NCBI GenBank assembly: GCA_007258455.2
Contig: VDFB02296724.1
Span: forward strand, 62,001 to 126,000
Source of the DNA: Sequoia sempervirens
Taxonomy: Eukaryota > Streptophyta > Pinopsida > Cupressales > Cupressaceae
Length of the DNA stretch: 64,000 bases
Direction of reading: 5' to 3'
This document shows positions 11,310 to 23,075 of the stretch, piece by piece (position 1 is the first letter of the stretch; each line of letters starts with the position of its first letter). Under the pieces are notes generated by a model. The model saw only the letters and a list, made by a program, of their open reading frames with translations. It was not told where the DNA came from and did not search any database. The position numbers and the translations under genes were made by a program.

Positions 11310-14300
11310 TTATTTTTCTAATCTATTTTCTAGTTCGATAGAGTAATCCTTGAAGCAATATAACAACAATTTTAACTTCTGCACATTAGTCAAAGAATCA
11401 TCAATTTTTGTACCAGGAACACCTTCTTGTAGCACCTTGAATTCTTCCTCAATCAGCTCTGTACTCTTCTGGTGAGTTTGCAATATCTCCTTTCTAGTGG
11501 AGGCATGAAACATATCACCAAGCTATAGTTTGTGTAGGGGAGATATTTTTCTCATGTCCATGTACCCTTATTGCATGGGTATCTATAAGAGCTCTATACA
11601 CACCACTGATTCAAATTGTAATTCCATATCTAATAAATCCTTTAACAAATCTCCAGAAGCTCTAGAGGATTCACCAACAACTCGAGCACTTCCTTCTTCC
11701 TTTTTCTCTTTCTCCTTCTCTCCATTGTCTTTTGCAATCTTCTCTTCCTCGAAAACCTTTTCACCATCTAGAGGAGGAAAGTTTTCATCCTTTTGTGCCT
11801 CAAACTTCTTTGTGTTTTCTTGGTTATCATCTTCCTTCTACTTTGCATTAGTCTCCACATCTAGAGGGGGTAAGCCTTGTTATGTTTGAGCTTATTATTT
11901 CTCCAAGGAAACCTACATATCATAATTATTTTCTTCACCAACAATATTTTTTGCAACTAGAGGGGCATTATCTGTAATCATATCTTATTCCACATTCTCC
12001 TCTATAGGAACATGCTCATGTTGTGCACTTTCAGGCTCATTGGTCTCTGAGATAGATACATCATTTTTTATTTCATTTTCATCATCATGAGATATCGCCA
12101 GTTCCTTTGCTAGATTTGCACAACCTTTTGCAGTGCCTCATTCTTCAATCTTTCTATGTATTCCTTGTCCCTACTCATCAAGGTGTTGAATCTCTACTTT
12201 GTCCTAAATTCCCTATTATACACTTGAGCCAATTTATCTCTATCTTCATCTGTGAGAGAAGAACCAATCTTCTCCAAGGAAAATGTTCTTATTTTTGCAT
12301 CTTCATCAAATACTTCTTTCCTTCTTGCACTCAAAAGACCTTTTAGGTCATCAAGTAGTTGACTCTCAATTTCTCCAAGGCTAGTATTAAATGTTACCAT
12401 GTATTTTACAATAGCCTCTTCTATAGTGATTTTATCCTCATTATTTGGCTCAGGATACATTTTTGCAGTCTCTTCTAAGAGACCAAAATTTTCAATAATA
12501 TTAAACAATGCATCCAATTTCAAAGGGCTATGTGTTGCAAAGACAATTTTCATTGCACCAAAAGATCGACCTGTTAATGACCGATACAACTGCAAAAGTT
12601 AATAAATTCACGGGAGGCAATTAAGCCATGCCACGAACCTGAGCACTATGCTGCACAACACAAGGAGACCAATGGTGCACACCTTGAAACAATCACCCCC
12701 CAATGCAAGCGAGGGGTTCAAACCCATGACCTAGGCTCTAATAAAAATTTTTGCAAAGAAGGTTGTCATTGCACCAAAATATCAACCTATTAATGCCCAA
12801 TACAACCACCAGAGTTAATGAATCCATGGGAGGTGGTTAAGCCATGCCACAAACCCGAGTGTTGTGTACTACACAACACAAGGAGACCAAGGGAACAACC
12901 TTGCAACAATATGCTCCCTTACTAGAGGGGTCTTCTTCTTCTTTACTTTACCATTTACCTCATTTTTAATTAATTCTTCTCCTAAAGTCTTTTTTGTTTT
13001 GTAAATAACAAAATCTTTCTTTTGATTTTCTACTTCTTTCTCACTATCTGTGTCGACAATGTCAAATTTTGCTTTCTTTGCACAGTCTCTTCTTCGGAGG
13101 CTTGAGACATCTTCTTCTAGATTAGTTGTGTTCCTTTGTATTCTATATCCTATTCATCCTTGTAGCTGATATACTTCTCTCTTGTGGAATTTTCCTTTAA
13201 TCTTCTCCACTTAGGCGTCTATTGTTGCATAAAGGCACTAGATGTAGGTTTCTTCTTTGGATTCTTTGCAGGCTTAGTTCCGGTGGACTTCAGAATGGAG
13301 GGAGAGGGGAAAAGGTCCTAATGGACCTTCTAGGGCTAGGAGTACCCTACGGAGCCACAAATTGGGCTTTTATTTTCTCCATAGAACCCTTGGATGGGTT
13401 CACCATCTCTTCTAAGTCTGCTTTCATCTTCTCTATATTCTTCTTTATCTCTTTTTCTTTTTGTTTCAGGTGTACTTCAATGGATTTCTCTTCATAGGTT
13501 AAAAAACTATCCATAGTTAGATCTGTAGGCTTGCTCAACAAAACTTCAACAAGACTAGTAATTTCTTTTGTAGTAACCTCATAATCCAACTCCGGAACCC
13601 AAACTATTTTGGGTTTAACTACTTCCATAATGCAGTTATCTTTGGTAACCATAACGGTTATGTCCTTGTATTTCTCAATAATCTTTGTTGGTATCTCCTC
13701 TCTTTCTTGATTTTTTCCTTGAAAGGTCTTGAAGAAACCTCATAGCATAGTATTCTAGGTTTCTAGGTCTCTGATCCTTCTCAAATGATCTCTGATCTGA
13801 ATTGCAATAGGAATGTTGTCCACCCACATAATATTCTTTACACTAGGAAACTCTCTAATAAAGTAAAACAATAAACACAAAATTAGGATACGATATTGGA
13901 AGGGGTACTAAAATTCTTTAGTCTTCTGAAGATTCTCCATCAAATTTTGTCTCAGGAGTTCATACAAATCAATGTCTAGACCTCCTTTCACCATTTGGTG
14001 AGCAGTGTGTAGAGTTGTGGCTGACATAAAATTCTCTCTGAACATAGTATAATAGATCTTATACCCAATCATCATCGATGCATATTTAACTGCTAGATCA
14101 TCAATGCCTTTCACAGTTATGGTACACTTATCAAATTTCACATTGGTGAGCTTCATTACCATCTCATTCTTCATGTCCTTCATTGCCAAAATGGGTCCTT
14201 CAGAGCACATACTAGTAACCACCTTGATAACTTTCTTATTAATCATATGTGGCATATCCAACCACATAAATTTGTCATGAATTTGGCTCAACACATACTT

Positions 14301-14372
14301 AACCCATTCATTCTCATGATAGAAGTTTGGAAAGTTATTCTGCACATCCAACTTCTTCGAGCTATCAAACAT
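11310..14372 (-). pseudogene. Second ORF of the element: long unassigned protein, broken
   Basis: Four open pieces (14372-13908, 13652-13347, 12595-12194, 11513-11310) read in the same direction and look like parts of one ancestral coding region. The first piece contains NEWVKYVLSQIHDKFMWLDM, VKFDKCTITVKGIDDLAVKY and YDLYELLRQNL-like segments, and after a stop it continues in the same frame through a hydrophobic ILILCLLFYFI stretch and DNIPIAIQIRDHLRRI. The second is rich in Lys/Glu (QKEKEIKKNIEKMKADLEEM), a likely coiled coil. The third is acidic and mixed. None resembles copia or gypsy pol. A SINE-like repeat interrupts it at 12546-12930. Function is unknown; it might be a captured host gene or an element-specific accessory protein. 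Confidence 0.5.
12546..12930 (-). repeat. SINE-like repeat in two tandem-related copies
   Basis: Copies at 12546-about 12700 and 12767-12930 share blocks such as TCATTGCACCAAAA, TAAGCCATGCCAC and ACAACACAAGGAGACCAA. Between them, the minus strand reads AGGTCATGGGTTTGAACCCC, and the plus strand GGTTCAAACC matches the pol III box B consensus (GGTTCRANNCC). Position and length fit a tRNA-derived SINE inserted into the element ORF, duplicated or jointly inserted. Box A was not identified, so the SINE assignment is tentative, but the duplication is plain. Confidence 0.5.
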
Positions 14373-15339
14373 TCAAATTTAGGTTTCAATTGAAAGTCAT
14401 CTCCTGTTAGCTCATTACACTAGAATTTCACCATCTTTGTGTGATCATATTCTTCCATTTTTGTGTGGATGTAGATTCACACATCCTCAATGTGCATTAC
14501 AACATAAGGAACCCTCAAAAAAGCGCCTTTTGAATTTGTCTCCATGGATTTATAAGGGTGATTCTTAAACTTAGGTCTTGGTCATTTCGTCACTTGTGGA
14601 GTATACATCATGAATCACTTCTAAAACTAGGGTCTAGCAAGAAATGATAAATACCTTTTGAGTTTCTTTGTCGGTAGGGTTTCACACAACTTCAAATCAC
14701 CTGCTTTGCTCTTCACTTCAAATGCTCTTTCAAAAATGACTTAATCATACGCGAAATCACATATAAATAATTTTTTGAAGACTTAAAATGCATTAATTGT
14801 AGTGAATAAAGTTAGGTGAAAAATCTAGCAAACCCTCACTATGTTGACACAGTGATCTTCAATCACTTTACAATTCTTAACAATATAAAATTTCATACCA
14901 CAGATACCATCAATAGATCAACCATGTCAATTTGCACATGTACCAATGTGTTGAAAGCATCAACACAACTTTGGTGGGGGCTTAAGGATTTTTTGTTAAA
15001 ACTCCCCCTAATCCAAAGCTCTTCATCTAGTTTTTAGAGGAAACATCTACACCAAGAGCCAATGTACAGACTCATTCTTCACTTCATTCTCATCCTTTTT
15101 CTTCCATATCTTATTCATTTCCTTATTCATCTCGACTGGATCCACCTTCTTTACCGGATCAACCTTCTTTTATGAAATAGAGGGTTTCACATTCTTAGAT
15201 CTAAATTTTTTTGTTATGTATTCTAATTTGTTCTAATTGTGGCATGTGACACCTTTTTGAATAGGCTTACTTCTTTCCATTCTAGGTATGCATTAAAAAA
15301 TATTATACCCAAATCCATTACATGTATAATAGTAGCTAT

Positions 15340-16172
15340 TGAAATATTGAAACATCATGCCATTGTTGTAGTCAATCATCATCCAATTTTTGCATTCACT
15401 AGCTTTATGTTCAAATCTATTGCATGTAAAGCACTGACCAAAAAATGATTGAAAATTTTGATTCATTTTTCTTCTACACTCTATAGATCTATGTCCACAT
15501 TTATTATATGAATAACAATAACCATTAAAATATGAATACCTTTATGTAGCAGGTTGCCTGATAGGAGGCCTTTTGAATTCTTTCTTTCGGTTCTAGACCT
15601 TTTTGATATTGTTCTTCTTGTCATTCTTCATTTCAGCATTGTTTGGAGTTTGATTTACCTTTGAACTTTCACCTTTCTCAAACCACAATCCTTCTTTGTC
15701 CTTTGAAGCCTTCTAATTTGCAATCATCTCATCAAGAAATGTGGAGCTCTTCTCAATTTTTTCTTCTTGATTCTTTTCTTTCTCTAGATCTGATCTTAAA
15801 GTTACAATCTCTTGTTCAAACTTTGAACATTCTTCATATTTTCCTTTTAGTTTAGCATTTAGGTAGTCTTCAACTCTTTTTCCTTCTTCAAATTGCACTT
15901 CCAGATTGGTGATTGTCTCATTTGATTGCTTGAGTTGCTTATTTGTTTCCTTGATTCTTTTTTTAGCTTTCTTGAGTTTCTCTCTCAACTTCTTGATACA
16001 CTCATATGCATCATTAAGATGCCTTTTTCAGATCTCTATTCTCAGCTTTTGCTTTATCCAAATCATTAAGGGATGATTTGAGTTCTCCTTCCATGCCAAA
16101 TTCACAATATTCTTCGATAAACCTTTCAAAGATAATCTCTTCCAGAGGAATAAGATACTTCCTTGTATCCAT
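15340..16172 (-). pseudogene. Gag-like frame: coiled coil plus three degenerate zinc knuckles
   Basis: The frame starts with ATG at 16172 (MDTRKYLIPLEEIIFERF), 67 bases after the LTR. A one-base frameshift near 16022 leads into a long heptad-rich coiled coil (KKLREKLKKAKKRIKETNKQ... to EKEKNQEEKIEKS). A linker resembling the end of copia Gag coiled coils (STFLDEMIANQKASKDKEGL) follows. Then come CYSYNKCGHRSIEC (second Cys lost), an intact CCHC knuckle CFTCNRFEHKASEC, and a third decayed YYTCNGFGY. Such serial knuckles occur in a class of plant copia Gags, which bind element RNA in the particle. Stops and the frameshift make it inactive. The usual UBN2 capsid part is not seen before the coiled coil. 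Confidence 0.6.
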
Positions 16173-16216
16173 GTGTTCAACCTCTAAGATCTACCTCAAT
16201 GATCAAGCCAATTGAA

Positions 16217-16238
16217 GGAACCAAGATCTAATACTAAT
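16217..16238 (-). other. Primer-binding site, tRNA-Met type (decayed)
   Basis: Immediately inside the 5' LTR end, the minus strand reads TTAGTATTAGATCTTGGTTC. This corresponds to the copia site TGGTATCAGAGC followed by TTGGTTCC, with a few transitions. The position next to the LTR end supports both the LTR border and the orientation. Confidence 0.65.
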
Positions 16239-17060
16239 TGTTGAACACCCAAAATACTTAGAGGGGGTAAATCAATATTCACTAAAATTCATTAACTTCA
16301 TCAACTTTAAACATTCATTCAATGCATCATATTAAAATTTTATAAATGGAAAGCAACATAGAAAGCATGAATCACAAAAAAACACAAGAACACTAGATTT
16401 ACATGGAAAACCCACAAATGGAAAAACAACAGTGAGGTTTAGCTCATAATATATTATAACTAGTTACAATGTTTGATACAAAATGGTGGACTCACTATTC
16501 AAAAAGATAATGGCTCACTGCCAAAGGACTCATTTCCCATAATAGAAAGAGATAGAAGAAAGGGTGGCTCACTTCCAATTTATGAATTACTAACAATGCA
16601 TCTGACATATGCTAGAGATATAGTTATACTAAAGCCTAGAAAATTGACTTAACACACTTCATACTTCACCAAAACTATGATTTGCACTTCTCTCTGCACC
16701 AAATCTCTCTCTCACAGACACACTATACACTCTATCCACACCTTTGTATAATGAATCAACCTTTTATATATACTGCAACTATCCAAAATATTAATTAGGT
16801 TAGCCTAATTAGATGTACTATGCACCACATACCTTATCAGCCCAAAAATCAACATACACACCTTGCAGAAAATACCAAAACATGTACACCACCAAATCAG
16901 GTTGAGTTGACCCATAATCACTCCTATGATACCGCTTCATACATAATTTAACTCTACACAACCCCAAAATACTTAGATTGGTACTAGATAGAAAAAATGG
17001 TGAAGTAATAATAGAATGAACCAATTGTTCACTCACAACTCGACATGCAAACCAGAAAAA
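16239..17060 (-). repeat. 5' LTR (partial) of the 9-17 kb element
   Basis: Begins TGTTGAACACCC on the plus strand and aligns along its length with 9071-about 9880. Homology stops just after TCACAACTCGACATGCAAACCA. The remaining U3 sequence of the partner LTR is absent from the following kilobase. On the element strand, TATATATAAAAGG at about 16761-16773 is a good candidate TATA box for the LTR promoter; the partner LTR has a weaker version. Confidence 0.7.
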
Positions 17061-18100
17061 AACAACTACTAATGTAAGTAGGGCTCACAACAACCGTCTT
17101 TTATGAAATCACATTCTCAAAAAACTACAAGAGTGTAAGAAAAATTTGCAACAAACTCTCATGGATTCAATGAAAATTTGCAACCAACAATCTTCTCATT
17201 ACAAAAATTTGATTACAGTGTAATTTTGAGTCAACAAAGGACTAGAATGAGCAACAACATATGACCTTTACATAATCTGAAAATAAACTAAAAATAAGCT
17301 ACAACAAAGATCAAACTATGTGCTTCATGAGCACCTCCAAATTTGCACTTTTCTCCTGCAAACAATCACTTGCAAATCTTCAATCTTCAACAACAACACC
17401 TCAACCATGAATTCTAAATATTTTGCTACTGAAAAATTCTTCTTCTAGCTTGCACAAATAAGTGTTATGCTGCTCCAAAACCAAAAATCCACACCCAAGG
17501 ATACTCTCCTTCAAATTCTGAAAAATGATAATTTCAAATTGTCAAATCTCAACCTTCAACATGAAGCCACAATTCCATTTCCTGTAGCCTCTATCTTCCA
17601 CACCCAACTTAGGAAGAATGCATTGAAAATACATTCCAAAATATTAAATTCTTGACCAAAAATAAAAAAACCAAAACCACTCCCAAGAAAATCTACACCT
17701 TTCTCTTCTTCCTCAAAAATCTGCCCTCTTGACAAACTCAAAAATTGCCAAATAAAATACTTAGCACTACTTTCAAAAATTAGATTTTTCCCTCCTTTAA
17801 AAAGGCTGATCCAACAATTATAAAAATCATAAATTCCTCCATGATGCATTTTAGTAACTCCCCCAAAAAATCACACCAATATTAGCATTTTAATTTTTAA
17901 TGCTTTTCAAACTTTGAAACTGATTTCCTACACTATCTCCCACTTCAAGATTTGCAACAATAGAATAAGACCAATTATTTAATATATTATTTTTGGCCTA
18001 ATATTGCAATTTATTCCTCCAATTAAATAATTACCAAACCTTAGGAAAATTAAAATTCATTTTTTTGGTTGATACAAGATTGCTCTCACAACCTAGGATG
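17061..18100. other. No gene recognised
   Basis: AC/AT-rich sequence adjoining the truncated LTR. Small frames on both strands show no domain. It may be another retroelement LTR: the minus strand has a TGTTTGTTGTAGGAGC string following CCCCGGG near 18115. No second copy is present to test this. Confidence 0.5.
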
Positions 18101-18131
18101 CTCCTACAACAAACACCCGGGGTGGGAAAAT

Positions 18132-18153
18132 TTTGTGAATCTAGATTCACAAA
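18132..18153. repeat. Perfect 22-bp palindrome centred on CTAG
   Basis: TTTGTGAATCT followed by its exact reverse complement AGATTCACAAA, with no spacer. It is isolated; no gene or repeat border explains it. Confidence 0.85.
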
Positions 18154-20335
18154 GTGGATTTGAGTGGTAGTACCACCCTTTTAGATTGCAAGAAATCCTC
18201 AGAAAACTCCACCACTGAATTAGACAGAAGAATTTCTTCCTTTGTCTCTTCCAGCACTTAGCTGGGACACTTGCCGTCCTCCTCCACCAAGTGTGCACTC
18301 TATTCCTGCTTCTTTTCATGGATTTACATCCATCATAGACCATCCTACTTTGGCACATATCTTCTTCCATATTTTCCTTCTTTGTGGGATCCAACCCACC
18401 ACAAACCAACCACCTCCAGCAAGTTTCACATGCAACATCCTTTATAGCTTCTACATGCACATATGTGTTATCTAGACAAGAATCAAAATCTACTACATCC
18501 TTAGACAAATATGCAATTACCACTCCATGGAAATTAAAAATTCCCATCTACATGCTCTCTTCTTTCTTGAAATCATCTTCTACTCTCACCAAAGAAAGTA
18601 TAGAATCATCACAACTAAATTCAAGCACTTATGGACTATCGAGGGAAATACATTCATGGAAATTGGCCAGGGAATGCCTAGTTTCACTCTAAACAGTTCA
18701 GATCCCAGGATGATGTCAAAGAGTACATTCAAATTTCTAGGCCTAACTAGGACTGACAGGGTGATACAACCGACAGGAGGAACGTAAAGCCCATCGTGTG
18801 TACGTATAGTGCTTCTAGACTCATTATATCCATCATTATGTAAAAAAGTTAATCAACATGATTTCATCTATAATGGCATTCCCCCGACATGTAGGGTTGA
18901 CAAGAACACCAGTTATGGTATTCCCATTGATACGTGTGGGGATGTACAACAAGGATGGTTCTCAATTAGAGTTCATCAAAAAATCCTACGAGGTAAATGT
19001 TATAGGGGGAGATTCGCTCACAAGATGCACAGATGGGATGGGTAAATGTAAGAAGGAAGCCATCTTTACATACACTAAACAAAACTTTCAAAAAATTCCC
19101 CAAGGGTTTCACAATGCTTAGGAAATCTCCTGGCTATGCCACTAGGGGTCATAGGTTGGGTTGCAAGGCTAGGCACCCTGCAACACTCACAACCACAATA
19201 ATCCTAGAATACGAGGGAACGGTATTTCAACACTACCAAATGAAACCAAAATGGTTCATGTCGGGTTCACCAAAATGTAGAGGAGGGGGACCGACCACTT
19301 AGTGGCTCTAGGTCATGGAGAGCCAAGAGTTGAAGGCTGCACTAATATACCTCAAGTGGAACAAGTATTTGATGTTAAGAGTAGAGAAGGAAGAGCACTC
19401 TCAGTGCTTCTATCAATATACTATCCAGAGAGTTTTAATGGGGCTATATGAATAGGATTCTAGAGTCGTATTTGTAACCCTGTCAACTCTATGCCAGAGG
19501 ACAACGGTGCAATACATGGATGATAGTGTGGCACACTAGCATCTCATAGGTGCGCTATTGTCTATATGGATAGACAGTGAAAAAGTACAAACATAGACCT
19601 CTAGAAGCCTACTGACAGTCTAGCTGTTGAGGTTTAAAGTGATGACTAAAGAAATAAATAAAAGAATAACTAAAATGATGAGAGAGATGATATAAGAATG
19701 ATAATAACAATGGTGATAAAGATTCAACCCACAGAAATTATAGTTCTCCTGCAAGCTCCACACAAACAAGTACCTACACACAATAAGACAAGGAAAAATG
19801 TTGGGGTTGTTTCGGGGCTTGCCGTAGTCAAAGCCCCATTTTGGTGTTTCCACCTCATGGATAGCCAGATAGATAGAAAAGTAGAAATGCGATAAAGAAA
19901 GTATTTGAAATGAAGAATATTGAATACTACAAGAAACACTATGCTACTCAAACCCAACAACAATGTAATAGTAAGCAAATAATACCACCCTCGACCAAAG
20001 GAACTCAAGGCCAATGAGAGAGGAATACAAGTCTACAATCGTGGAAAAGTCGATGTGGCCGTAGCGACGCCGAAGGAAGTCTCGCAAGACATCAAGTTGC
20101 AGCTTCTGTGGTAGATGTGAAGAATGTTGTGATGTTGGGATGAAGCCAATAGTGCATCAAGTAGCCAAAAATACATGAGAGAATGTGACAATTGTGAAGA
20201 AGCTATCCAAGAATGTGTTGAGAGTGTGAAGAAGATGAGATGAATGTGAAAGATAGGTATTTGAAGATGTTTTGGGAGGGAAAGAGTCATTCATAGGCTA
20301 GTTGAAGGACACAAATATGTTACACTTCGGCCCCA
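18154..20335. other. No gene recognised; mixed open frames of unknown origin
   Basis: Several overlapping frames of 65-100 codons occur on both strands, without domains I can name. Base composition between about 18240 and 19620 is less AT-biased than the surroundings, which suggests decayed coding or element DNA. 19620-20330 is purine-rich on the plus strand, with many GAA/GTGAAGA runs. Confidence 0.5.
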
Positions 20336-20339
20336 ATAG

Positions 20340-20500
20340 CAAATGTAACGCCTCTACAGATTCCAGAGGAAGGAATCCTGTCAGGATGACAACGCGCCAT
20401 GTAGACGTCTGCATGCCACGCGCGCGTTGCCGATAGAAATTCCCCCACCGACACTATAAATAGGCACTAAGTGAAGGGGGTACGAACAAAGGACGTGTAA
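20340..20500 (+). promoter_or_regulatory. Promoter-like CpG-rich pocket with TATA box
   Basis: A short GC- and CpG-rich stretch (CCACGCGCGCGTTGCC, AGACGTCT, ACAACGCGCC) is followed at about 20454 by CACTATAAATAGGCAC, a textbook plant TATA box. The CGCG and ACGT cores are binding motifs for plant CAMTA and bZIP factors. No open frame of note lies downstream before the sequence turns very AT-rich. It could be an LTR or other element promoter, a non-coding RNA promoter, or a remnant. Confidence 0.45.
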
Positions 20501-20619
20501 TTACATTGTCGGGTTTGATTTTTCTAAGGTGAAGGGACTGTGTAAAAGGGGAACTTGCAAGGGGGGTGCAAATTCATGCCTATACAAGGAGTAACATTTT
20601 TTTTGTAGTGATTCTTGAC

Positions 20620-22560
20620 ATATGTGTTGACTCCTCTTTAAATATGGATGATACTAGATCAATCCATGATTTTAGGCTTTAACTCTATTGATTGAGCAAC
20701 TTTGTATTGGTTAATTTTTATATAATTTTGAATGTGACAATGACTTTCAAGTTTTGAATTTATTGTTGTCATTATGTTGAATTCTCAACTTATATTATAA
20801 CATGTATTTTTGTGAAAAATCTTCAATATAAATATATTTAAAAATATATCTTTACTAACTACAAATATATTTATAGATTTTTTCTTTAAGATAAAATAAT
20901 AAGATTACTATTCATTTGAAATAAAAAAATAAAAAAAGAATATCATTTATTATTATGTACAATTAATATAATGAAAATACAATATTAACTAAAATAAGTA
21001 ATATTTAATATACAAATTATTTGTAAAATAAATTACAAAATTGAAGATAAAAAATATTTTGAACAATAATAAAATAAACATTGAAATGAAATGGAATAAA
21101 ATAAATATTAAATTAAAATGTTTTAAACTTTGGCACTCAATTTCATTCCTTATATCTCAAATATTTGACCTTCAATTTGGTGCAATCTAGTTATATTTTT
21201 TAAACTCTAAAATAGTAGGCATACTTTGTTCACACATTCCTCAATTTCCATGATTGATATAAAAAAAATAGCATTGCAAGAAGTTTTGATAATTCATAAT
21301 GATTATTTATCTCTAATTTCAAGTCACTTGGGTGAGATTTGAGTTCAAAAAAATAATTTTGTAATTGAGAGTGTCAACAAAGAGTGTGGGTGAAAAATTC
21401 TTCTTTGGTTTTCTCACTTTCTCGTTGTTCTATTTTGGATTTTGTTTGCCATGCTATTGATATTTGAGACATTGTGTTCTATTTGGCTCCCGCGTCTGTT
21501 TGCATATATATTTTTTGTAAACTTTTAAAGCGTTTATACTTTCTATACATACTGAACTTTTATAATATTAATAATATTTAGGCTTTTACCTTTTATCTAA
21601 AAGAAACAAAGAGTGTGGGTGAAAAAGTGAAATTTGTTGAATCTTATTATTGACCAACTTTAGACAATTCATTATTAACTTCATTTTCTATTTCAAGTCC
21701 ATTTGGTGAAAATTAGCCTATGGCGAACTCTTGGATATCTGCCAAAAAATTGATAGTAAATTTATGAGTAAGTGATGACTAATCATTTTTATTTTTAATA
21801 TTTGGAAATTATATAATGATTAAAAAAACATTTATTATGCTTTTCAATAAATTTTCTTGGACATGTTTTTTACTCATGACAATAGTACTATCGAATCTAC
21901 ATTAATCATTTAACTATAAACTTAATTTTAAATAGAAAAAAATACAATAATATATTATTATTTTAACTAATTGCTACAATAGACCTAATAATTGTTTGTA
22001 ATAAGGAAAGCAACCTGAATTTAAAATTCTACTTGAAGGGAATGAAGTTTTCTTTCATTTCACCATGCATGTTTGGAGGGGCACATTAAAAATAAACTTC
22101 TAAATTCCTAGTGCACCCCTTGATCAAAAGTTCTATGTTTTCAAAATTAAAAGAATTAATAAGTTTGAAACTGCGTAGAGGGAACGAGCTCTTCGCAAAA
22201 TAAAATTTTCATGTTTCATATGGTTTTAGTTAAAGGAGAGGGGCGTATGATTTTTTTTATTTTTTATTCTTCCTTATGGTTCAAAATTAATGAGGCACCT
22301 CATAATATTTTGTCCTTTGCTCCACATTTACAAAGTGAATACTTTGAATTAAAACCAACATTATTTTATGTGGTGGAGATTTTCTGAGGAGTATACACAT
22401 CTATCATTGTCAAATTATGTAGCAGCAAATAAAATATACAAGGAAGACGCCATAGTTTTGTCAAATGTTTTCATTGAAGCGTGCAAGTTTTTCCAACAAA
22501 TAGGAAAGCCATATTTTCAAGCTATCTTTTCAAGCTATACTTTTTTGTTTTACATAAATT
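20620..22560. other. No gene seen; AT-rich spacer
   Basis: Low-complexity AT-rich sequence. One plus-strand frame at 22368-22562 (64 codons) has no recognisable domain and runs into the MYB pseudogene; it is probably not a gene. Confidence 0.6.
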
Positions 22561-22562
22561 GA

Positions 22563-23075
22563 TGCAGCAATCTTGGTGGCAGATGTATTCGTTTTTGTCT
22601 TGAGTAGAAAAGTTCTTTCTTCTCTATGCTTATGAGTATGGTTTTATAGGGTTGTTGAGATGTCGGCTCAATTATTTGCTTCCAAATCTCAAAGTAGTTG
22701 AATATCTTTGAAGAAAAGGAAGAACTCATAATCAAGATTGGCCATCTTGGGAAGCAAACGCCACACAATATTTTGAACCCTCTTAGGTTACCAACTTAAC
22801 TAGGAACATGGATATTCTATGATGAATCTCAAGTGATAGTTAGCATTAATGGCTCCGGAAGACTATCTCAATAGGTTTTCCAACTTTGAAATAAAATATT
22901 AATTATTGGCTTGATTTGCTTGAGTATGAACTTTTCTTTCTTTGTATAAAATTTTGAGTTTGTAGGAATGGTGGTGTAGATGGGTTGTAATAACTTAGTG
23001 AGATTGTAAAATTTAATAAATAATGGAATTGATGTAGGAGCATCTCGGAGAATCATACCACATCCTATTGCAACA
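22563..23075 (+). pseudogene. R2R3-MYB pseudogene fragment (exon 1 end to exon 3)
   Basis: Aligns with the intact MYB gene at 49.3 kb in order. GTGGCAGATGTATTCG matches the exon 1/intron 1 junction. TTCTTTCTTCTCTATGCTTATG matches the intron 1 end. GGTTGTTGAGATGTCGGC to AAGAAAAGGAAGAACTCAT and TCTTGGGAAGCA match exon 2. ACCAACTTAACTAGGAACAT and a GATATTCTATGATGAATCTCAA-like block match intron 2. AATGGTGGTGTAGATGG marks the start of exon 3. Stop codons, a lost intron 2 donor and a scrambled exon 3 make it inactive. Because it retains introns it arose by DNA duplication, not retroposition. Confidence 0.8.

Larger units (their letters stand above)
9071..17060 (-). mobile_element. Non-autonomous copia-derived LTR element, minus strand
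   Basis: Two clearly homologous LTR copies (9071-10441 and 16239-about 17060) flank about 5.8 kb. Read on the minus strand, the order is 5' LTR, tRNA-Met-like PBS, a gag-like coiled-coil frame with zinc knuckles, a second long frame of unknown function, PPT and 3' LTR. I see no protease, integrase, reverse transcriptase or RNase H, so it would have relied on another element. The 5' LTR lacks homology to the U3 half of its partner beyond about 17060, so it is truncated or interrupted there and no target duplication could be read. Copies are diverged and all frames are broken, so it is old. Confidence 0.75.

Noticed and set aside
18809..19302. Overlapping plus-strand frames as a gene
   Set aside because: Three overlapping frames of similar length, none with a domain, and no splice or repeat context to choose among them.
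20454..20470. TATA box and CpG pocket as an endogenous pararetrovirus promoter
   Set aside because: No viral movement, coat or polymerase motif was found around it, so there is no support beyond promoter shape.
22368..22562. 64-codon plus-strand frame before the MYB pseudogene
   Set aside because: No domain and no match to MYB exon 1; it ends at the point where MYB homology begins.
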